Source: Bacteroidales bacterium (GTDB lineage: Bacteria > Bacteroidota > Bacteroidia > Bacteroidales > ML635J-15). Taken from it: 13,001 nucleotides of DNA. The translations under genes and the position numbers were made by a program. The number at the start of each line of letters is the position of its first letter. The first letter of the stretch is position 1. The notes below the pieces were generated by a model. The model saw nothing but the letters and a program-made list of their open reading frames with translations. It was not told the origin of the DNA and did no database searches. Where the stretch lies: contig SLSH01000404.1 of assembly GCA_007130555.1 (NCBI GenBank), positions 1 through 13,001 on the forward strand. The letters run 5' to 3'. Below are positions 8,148-13,001 of this stretch, piece by piece.

Positions 8148-9584
8148 TTATTTATTATTAATTTTATTTGTAAAAAAGTTAAACAATAATCTTACACCAA
8201 CACCTGTGCCTCCTTTACCGTTATAAGAAGAGTAGGTTTCGTTAAATGCTGGACCTGCAATATCGAGATGTATCCATTTATAATCAGTAAAATGCTCTAG
8301 AAATTTTCCTGCGGTAATCGAGCCTGCCCATCTTCCTCCGATATTTTTCAGGTCTGCAAAATCGGATTTTAATTGCTCTTTATAATCTTCCCATAATGGT
8401 AATTCTACCAGTCTTTCGTATGTATCAAATCCTGTTTTAATAATTTTTTCGATATTTTTTTTATCATTACCCATTACTGCAGTTGCCTGTGTTCCTATTG
8501 CCACAACGGCTGCACCTGTAAGCGTTGCCACATCAATTACCAGTTCGGGATTATATTTTTTTGCATAAGCCAATGCATCTGCAAGTATCATTCGTCCTTC
8601 TGCATCGGTATTCAGGACTTCCACCGTTGTTCCGTCATACATTTTAATAATATCCTGAGGTACATAGGCATTATTTCCCGGACGATTATCCGTAGCCGGA
8701 ATTAGTCCTATAATTTTTATCGGGAGTTTTGCTTTTGATATTGCTGCAAATGCTCCTATAACTGCTGCTGCACCGGATTTATCGGATTTCATTGTCTCTA
8801 AACCACTGCCGGGTTTTAAGTTTATCCCTCCTGTGTCATACACTAATCCCTTGCCAACCAATACATACGGTCTATCATTAATAGCATTTGCGGGAGCCCA
8901 TGTTAATATACTGAATGTCGGCGGGTCAATACTTCCCCTGTTTACTGCCAGCAAACCTCCCATTTTTAAACTCTCAATACGTTTCTTATCAAAAACTTCA
9001 ACTTTAAAACCTGAGTTTTTTCCGATTATTTTAATCTCCTCCGAAAGCTGTTTGGCACTCATATAAGACAGCGGTTCATTAACTATGTCGCGGGCATGAA
9101 AAACTCCCGTTAAACAGGAACTGAGATTAACAATATCTTTCTTTTTGACGGATTTCGAAACAATTTCTAAATTCTTTAACTTTAATTCTTTCTTTTTTTT
9201 GTCCTTAAAATATTTTAAGAAAGTATATGAACTTAAAATTATTCCTTCCGCTAATGGAATTGCCGATTTTTTATCACTGTAATCAACAATACTGATTTTT
9301 TCTGTCTTATCTTCGGAAATAACGGAAAATATTTTATTTCCGTTTTTTCTTAATCTCTCAAAATCCTTGTAATCAGGAGATTTTTTGTCTGACAAAACAA
9401 TAAAATTCGTAACAGACAAAGATTTTATCTGAACAAATTTATCATCTGTATTTTTCAGCTTTTTTTGTGCAAATTGTTTTTCTTCTTTTGATAAATTCAA
9501 TTCGTTAATTTGATTTAGGCTGCTTAAAATAAAAACAGCCGAAGATTTTTTGTCAATTTTATCGGTTAAATTAATTTTTATCAT
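8148..9584 (-). CDS. pepA: M17 leucyl aminopeptidase
   Basis: Cytosolic di-metal aminopeptidase that removes N-terminal residues from peptides during protein turnover. The 478-aa protein contains the M17 signature NTDAEGRM (325-332). The metal ligands are visible: K245 and D250 in GKGLVYDTGG, D268 in MKSDKSG, and D327 and E329 in the signature. Catalytic K257 and R331 are also present. All these positions are offset by a constant five residues from bovine lens aminopeptidase numbering. The first 150 residues are a weakly conserved, lysine-rich N-terminal domain, as is normal for the family. There is no signal peptide. It is the middle gene of a minus-strand operon, 12 bp after the zinc-ribbon gene and 3 bp before pdxA. 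Some M17 proteins also bind DNA (E. coli PepA in Xer recombination); nothing in the sequence shows that here. Confidence 0.95.
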   Translation of the reverse strand: MIKINLTDKIDKKSSAVFILSSLNQINELNLSKEEKQFAQKKLKNTDDKFVQIKSLSVTNFIVLSDKKSPDYKDFERLRKNGNKIFSVISEDKTEKISIVDYSDKKSAIPLAEGIILSSYTFLKYFKDKKKKELKLKNLEIVSKSVKKKDIVNLSSCLTGVFHARDIVNEPLSYMSAKQLSEEIKIIGKNSGFKVEVFDKKRIESLKMGGLLAVNRGSIDPPTFSILTWAPANAINDRPYVLVGKGLVYDTGGINLKPGSGLETMKSDKSGAAAVIGAFAAISKAKLPIKIIGLIPATDNRPGNNAYVPQDIIKMYDGTTVEVLNTDAEGRMILADALAYAKKYNPELVIDVATLTGAAVVAIGTQATAVMGNDKKNIEKIIKTGFDTYERLVELPLWEDYKEQLKSDFADLKNIGGRWAGSITAGKFLEHFTDYKWIHLDIAGPAFNETYSSYNGKGGTGVGVRLLFNFFTNKINNK

Positions 9585-9596
9585 AATATGTAAATT

Positions 9597-9956
9597 TTAA
9601 TCAACGTATTCTTTTCTTTCTACAATCGTAAATGTATTATCATCATTTTCAATATATCCGTAATCGTAACAAAAATAATAAATTTTTCCGGTTTTTGTTT
9701 TATAAATATTTGTAAGATAATCAAAATTAAAACCTGCCGTAATCAGTTTCTCTTTATTAGTCTTATACTTTTTATTATTTGCAAAATTTTCCAGTACTTT
9801 TCTGTTATTACGCAAAAGTCTGTTTATATTTCTACAAAAATTACTGGCATCTTTATTTTGCCGGTTATTAAATGTATTACGGCATTGGTCGCAACAAAAT
9901 TTTTTATCGACTCTGCCTTCAAAACTTTCTCCACATTCAAGACAATTACGTTTCAT
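9597..9956 (-). CDS. Small zinc-ribbon protein, conserved hypothetical
   Basis: A 119-aa protein with a treble-clef or ribbon-like zinc site at the N-terminus: C5-x2-C8, then C21/C22 and C25 in KKFCCDQCRN. The FCxxxCRN ending resembles the C-terminal half of MYM/FCS-type fingers and small zinc-ribbon proteins common in Bacteroidota. The middle (about 26-70) is basic and asparagine-rich (RNINRLLRNNRK). The C-terminal half is aromatic (YYFCYDYGYIE) and probably a small beta fold. No enzyme motif is visible. Nucleic-acid or protein binding is plausible but unproven. It is the first gene of the operon with pepA and pdxA, 12 bp upstream of pepA, and has a candidate promoter just upstream. Function unknown; the zinc site itself is well supported. 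Confidence 0.8.
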   Translation of the reverse strand: MKRNCLECGESFEGRVDKKFCCDQCRNTFNNRQNKDASNFCRNINRLLRNNRKVLENFANNKKYKTNKEKLITAGFNFDYLTNIYKTKTGKIYYFCYDYGYIENDDNTFTIVERKEYVD

Positions 9957-9977
9957 TATTTCCGATTTTAATTTTTA

Positions 9978-9985
9978 CAAATATA
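9978..9985 (-). promoter_or_regulatory. Candidate -7 box for the zinc-ribbon/pepA/pdxA operon
   Basis: Read on the minus strand this is TATATTTG, an exact match to the Bacteroidota -7 consensus TAnnTTTG, 22 bases before the zinc-ribbon start codon. No convincing TTTG -33 element was found at the right distance. In such AT-rich DNA the match could be chance, but its placement is right. Confidence 0.4.
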
Positions 9986-10150
9986 ATATTAAACTTAAAT
10001 AACTAATAAAATTTGAATCAAAATCTACTTGTAATAAAATTTATTATTATCTAATCAGAGCCAAAAATACTAAGTTATTTTATTAACGAACAATGATTAA
10101 TGAATAACAATTTTTGATTATATTCTTAAATCATAAATCGTTAATCCTTG

Positions 10151-10204
10151 TTTACCTCGTAGTTTACCCCGTAGCGAAGCATACTGGAGCGGAGCGTATC
10201 GGGG
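10151..10204. repeat. Tandem 12-mer followed by a GC-rich palindrome
   Basis: TTTACCTCGTAG (10151-10162) is followed directly by TTTACCCCGTAG (10163-10174), two copies with one difference. The second copy runs into a palindrome in which CCCCG (10167-10171) and ATAC (10181-10184) pair with GTAT (10196-10199) and CGGGG (10200-10204), leaving a 9-base bulge on the left. GAGCGGAGCG-like purine-rich sequence fills the loop. The composition is sharply unlike the flanks, suggesting an inserted dispersed repeat. Confidence 0.45.
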
Positions 10205-10338
10205 CTCGTTATTCAATTTTAATACCGACCTGCTATCAAAATGCTTAATATAATTCATTACGTTTTTATATATATATTATTGATTATGAGGTGTCTATGC
10301 TTATAAAAAACTAATAATGTTATTTAATACAAAAAAAA

Positions 10339-10371
10339 TTGGATTTAATATGATAAAATAAACTATATTTG
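10339..10371 (+). promoter_or_regulatory. Candidate Bacteroidota promoter of the double pgk gene
   Basis: TATATTTG at 10364-10371 fits the TAnnTTTG -7 consensus. A TTG at 10339-10341 lies at about the -33 spacing (centres 27 bases apart). The -7 box ends 45 bases before the ATG at 10417, leaving a short leader with no Shine-Dalgarno sequence, as is common in this phylum. Confidence 0.5.
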
Positions 10372-10416
10372 CTATAAATTAACAAAGCTATTTTTTCGCA
10401 ATCTAACTTTTTGTTT

Positions 10417-12804
10417 ATGAACACTTTAGACAGTTATAATTTTTCAGATAAAAGAGTATTATTACGTGTAGATTTTAATGTTCCCGTAAATAAAGAAACA
10501 AAAGATATTGATGATACTCGTATCAGGACAGTTCTTCCTACCATACAAAAATTATTATTAGAAAATGCTTCTATAATAATTTTAACCCATCGTGAACGAC
10601 CTAAAGGTAAGAAAGTAGAAGCATATTCGTTGGTTCATATTTTGCCGTTGGTAAAAAAATTAATTGGTAAAGAAGTTATTTTTTGCGACAAACATCCCGC
10701 ATCAGTGGAAACTCTTGAAATGGCAAAATCGCTTAAACCCGGTCAGATTATGATGCTGGAAAATCTGCGTTTTTATAAAGAGGAACTTGAAGCAGACGAA
10801 AAATTTGCCGAAAGTCTTGCTGCTCTCGGAGATTGTTATGTAAATGATTCGTTTGGGACTATTCATCGTAATCATGCATCAACGGCTACTATTGCCAAAT
10901 TTTTTCCTTATGATAAAATGTTTGGTCTTCTTGTGGAAAGTGAGATGAAAAATGTTGATAATCTGATGAAAAAAGCAGAGCCTCCTTTTACACTAATGAT
11001 AGGCGGAAATAAGGTAACTACTAAAATTGATATTGTTGAGTCATTATTGCCTAAAATTGATAACTTAATTGTTGGAGGCGGTATTGCTTTCACATTTGCA
11101 AAAGCAAAAGGATATTCTGTCGGAAATTCTTTGGTAGAAGAAGATTATGTTAAAGTTGCTCAACGAATTTTAAAAAACGCAAAAAATTTTGATGTACAAA
11201 TTCATCTTCCCGAAGATTGTCTGATTGCCGATAAAAAACGAAATGACGCTAATATAGAGCACTGCGAATGTTCTAAAATACCTGACAATTGGGTTGCACT
11301 GGATATAGGTATTAAAACAATTGATAATTTTATTAAAATTATTGAAGAGTCAAATACTCTTTTATGGGATGGTCCTATGGGAGTTTATGAAATGCCTCAT
11401 TTCTCATTCGGGACTTTAAAAATCGCTTTATCAGTTGCGAGAGCTACGGACAAAGGACTTCATTCTGTTGTTGGCGGCGGAGATACTGTCGCGGCAATTA
11501 ATAAATACAGTCTGGCTCATAAGATTAGTTATGTCAGTACTGCAGGAGGAGCACTTCTGGAATACATTAAAGGAAAAAATCTTCCGACAATAAAAGCAAT
11601 AAAAGAAACATTCAGCGTTGACGACTACAATTTTTATGGCAAAAAAGCTCTTATCAGAGTTGATTTTAACGTGCCTTTAAATGGAAATAATGAAATTACC
11701 GATGATACCAGGATAGTAACTGCAACACCAACCATCAGAAAAATTGTTACAGACGGAGGTTCTGTAATTCTGATGACACATATTGGAAGACCTAAAGATA
11801 AATACGAAGAAAAATATTCCGTAAAACACATAGTTCCGTATTTATCGAAGATTTTTGAAAAAGAAGTTATTTTCGCCGAAAATTGTGTAGGACCCGAAAC
11901 CGAAAAAATGGCAAAAAATCTTAAGCCGGGCGAAATAATGATACTCGAAAATTTAAGATTTACCGATAAAGAAACAAAAGCAGATGAAAATTTTGCTAAA
12001 CAACTGGCAAAATTAGGAGATGTATATATTATGAATGCTTTTGGTACGGCACACCGTGCACACGCATCTACATATACTATTGCCAAATTTTTCCCTGATA
12101 CAAAAATGCTGGGATATCTGGTTGAAAACGAAATTAATAATATCAACAGAGTTTTAAATAAAGGAGAAAAACCATTTACAGCAATTATTGGAGGTTCTAA
12201 AGTATCTACAAAAATTGAAATTATAAGAGCTTTAATGGAAAAAGTAGATAATCTTATTATTGGCGGAGGAATTGCTTTTACATTTATAAAAGCAATGGGA
12301 GGCTCTATCGGAGACTCACTTTGTGAAGACGATTATATACCTGTTGCAAGAGAAATTCTTGAAACTGCTATAAAAACAGATGTAAAATTATATTTGCCAA
12401 CCGACCGTATTATTGCAGATAAATTTGACCAAAATGCAAATATAAGACATTGCAGAGGAAATGAAATCCCCGATAACTGGATGGGATTGGATATTGGAAT
12501 AAAATCCGCTGAAACATTCAGTAAGGTAATTGAAAAATCCAAAACTATTTTATGGAACGGTCCCATGGGTGTTTTTGAAATGGAACATTTTTGTAACGGA
12601 ACAATAAAAATTGCTCTGGCTGTGGCTAAGGCAACAGACGAAGGTGCATTTTCATTGGTAGGAGGAGGCGACAGTATTGCAGCTTTAAATAAATACGGAT
12701 TAGCCCATAAAATAAGTTATGTGTCAACCGCAGGTGGAGCTTTGTTAGAATATATCGAAGGCAAAGAGCTGCCAAGTTTAAAAGCTATCAGAACAAAAAT
12801 ATAA
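10417..12804 (+). CDS. pgk: Tandem-fused double phosphoglycerate kinase
   Basis: Phosphoglycerate kinase transfers phosphate from 1,3-bisphosphoglycerate to ADP in glycolysis, reversibly in gluconeogenesis, in the cytosol. Bacterial PGK is normally one domain pair of about 395 aa. This 795-aa protein contains two whole copies (about 1-397 and 398-795) in one frame with no linker. Aligned by eye they need a single one-residue gap and agree at about 231 of 388 positions (about 60%). Copy 2 has D416 and N418 (RVDFNVP), R432, H455 and R458 (HIGRP), R514, R547, K595, K599, N714 (WNGPMGVFE), E721 and D752 (GGGDS). Copy 1 matches except HRERP (58-62) for HxGRP and WDGP (317-320) for WNGP. The ATG at 10417 was chosen over an in-frame TTG at 10411 because MNTLDSYNF aligns with the start of copy 2. 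A copy-1-specific loss of activity is possible but unproven. Confidence 0.93.
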   Translation: MNTLDSYNFSDKRVLLRVDFNVPVNKETKDIDDTRIRTVLPTIQKLLLENASIIILTHRERPKGKKVEAYSLVHILPLVKKLIGKEVIFCDKHPASVETLEMAKSLKPGQIMMLENLRFYKEELEADEKFAESLAALGDCYVNDSFGTIHRNHASTATIAKFFPYDKMFGLLVESEMKNVDNLMKKAEPPFTLMIGGNKVTTKIDIVESLLPKIDNLIVGGGIAFTFAKAKGYSVGNSLVEEDYVKVAQRILKNAKNFDVQIHLPEDCLIADKKRNDANIEHCECSKIPDNWVALDIGIKTIDNFIKIIEESNTLLWDGPMGVYEMPHFSFGTLKIALSVARATDKGLHSVVGGGDTVAAINKYSLAHKISYVSTAGGALLEYIKGKNLPTIKAIKETFSVDDYNFYGKKALIRVDFNVPLNGNNEITDDTRIVTATPTIRKIVTDGGSVILMTHIGRPKDKYEEKYSVKHIVPYLSKIFEKEVIFAENCVGPETEKMAKNLKPGEIMILENLRFTDKETKADENFAKQLAKLGDVYIMNAFGTAHRAHASTYTIAKFFPDTKMLGYLVENEINNINRVLNKGEKPFTAIIGGSKVSTKIEIIRALMEKVDNLIIGGGIAFTFIKAMGGSIGDSLCEDDYIPVAREILETAIKTDVKLYLPTDRIIADKFDQNANIRHCRGNEIPDNWMGLDIGIKSAETFSKVIEKSKTILWNGPMGVFEMEHFCNGTIKIALAVAKATDEGAFSLVGGGDSIAALNKYGLAHKISYVSTAGGALLEYIEGKELPSLKAIRTKI

Positions 12805-12874
12805 AAAAAGAAAAGATGCTATCACAAATTTTAATGGAAGTTTTAACTTTTGATGTCAGTGAGGATTTTGATAA

Positions 12875-12948
12875 AGGGATAAGGGGAATAAAGGTATAGG
12901 GGGGGTTGCCCATTATACCCCTTTTATATATACCCTACCCAATACCTT
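12875..12948. repeat. G-run/C-run palindromic element downstream of pgk
   Basis: AAGGTAT-A-GGG (12891-12901) pairs with CCC-A-ATACCTT (12938-12948), an 11-base arm with one A-A mismatch. Inside it, GGGGT (12902-12906) can pair with ACCCC (12917-12921). The left side carries several G-runs, including seven consecutive G, and the right side the C-runs. It starts about 70 bases after the pgk stop and could end its transcript, or be an inserted repeat. There is no clear T-run. Confidence 0.45.
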
Positions 12949-13001
12949 AAAAATTGCTAATAATCCATTAAAATAGTGGCAGGACTAAAATAAAAACATA
13001 A

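Larger units (their letters stand above)
9957..10416. other. Divergent intergenic region upstream of the operon and the fused pgk
   Basis: A 460-bp AT-rich stretch with no credible coding region. It separates the minus-strand zinc-ribbon/pepA/pdxA operon from the plus-strand double PGK gene. It holds candidate promoters for each side (9978-9985 and 10339-10371), an imperfect tandem 12-mer followed by a GC-rich palindrome (10151-10204), and a short TA run near 10268-10278. No riboswitch or RNA gene was recognised. Confidence 0.7.

Noticed and set aside
10411..10416. In-frame TTG start two codons before the chosen pgk ATG
   Set aside because: An ATG is available at 10417 and gives the N-terminus that aligns with the second copy; TTG starts are rarer and there is no ribosome binding site to favour it.
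11634..12146. 170-aa open frame antisense to the second PGK copy
   Set aside because: It is a shadow of the strongly conserved PGK coding frame; the composition is typical of antisense translation and no domain is recognisable.
12816..12899. 27-codon open frame starting ATGCTATCACAA, 11 bases after the pgk stop
   Set aside because: Very short, with no known family, and its last codons lie in the G-run repeat. A real small peptide cannot be excluded but is not supported.
12875..12910. Intramolecular G-quadruplex
   Set aside because: Only three separate runs of at least three G are present unless the seven-G run is split, and the C-runs nearby make ordinary hairpin pairing more likely.

Overview
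The window is AT-rich and almost certainly comes from a member of the Bacteroidota. The evidence is two large secreted proteins ending in type IX secretion (T9SS) sorting domains, PKD, SprB-like and GEVED-like modules, start codons without Shine-Dalgarno sequences, and TAnnTTTG-type -7 promoter boxes. No tRNA, rRNA, CRISPR array, transposase or phage gene is visible.

Left arm (1-6675, plus strand): two adjacent paralogous M14 zinc carboxypeptidases. The first enters from outside the window and lacks its N-terminus. The second is complete (1429 aa), with a signal peptide, catalytic domain, four PKD domains, GEVED-like and SprB-like modules, and a T9SS type A tail. Both should be exported across the outer membrane and act on extracellular protein or peptide.

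Centre: the 383-bp gap between convergent genes (6676-7058) is packed with five hairpins, including a perfect 21-bp inverted repeat and a REP-like pair of GC-rich hairpins. A minus-strand operon follows, in transcription order: a small zinc-ribbon protein, an M17 leucyl aminopeptidase and the vitamin B6 enzyme PdxA. Gaps of 12 and 3 bp separate these genes. The 460-bp region upstream (9957-10416) carries divergent promoters and a short GC-rich repeat island.

Right arm (10417-12804, plus strand): the most unusual gene of the window. It is one open reading frame encoding two complete phosphoglycerate kinases fused head to tail with no linker (795 aa, repeat period about 397 residues, about 60% identity between halves by hand count). 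The second half keeps near-canonical active-site motifs. The first departs from consensus at two of them, which suggests the halves have diverged in function. A palindromic G-run/C-run element lies downstream.
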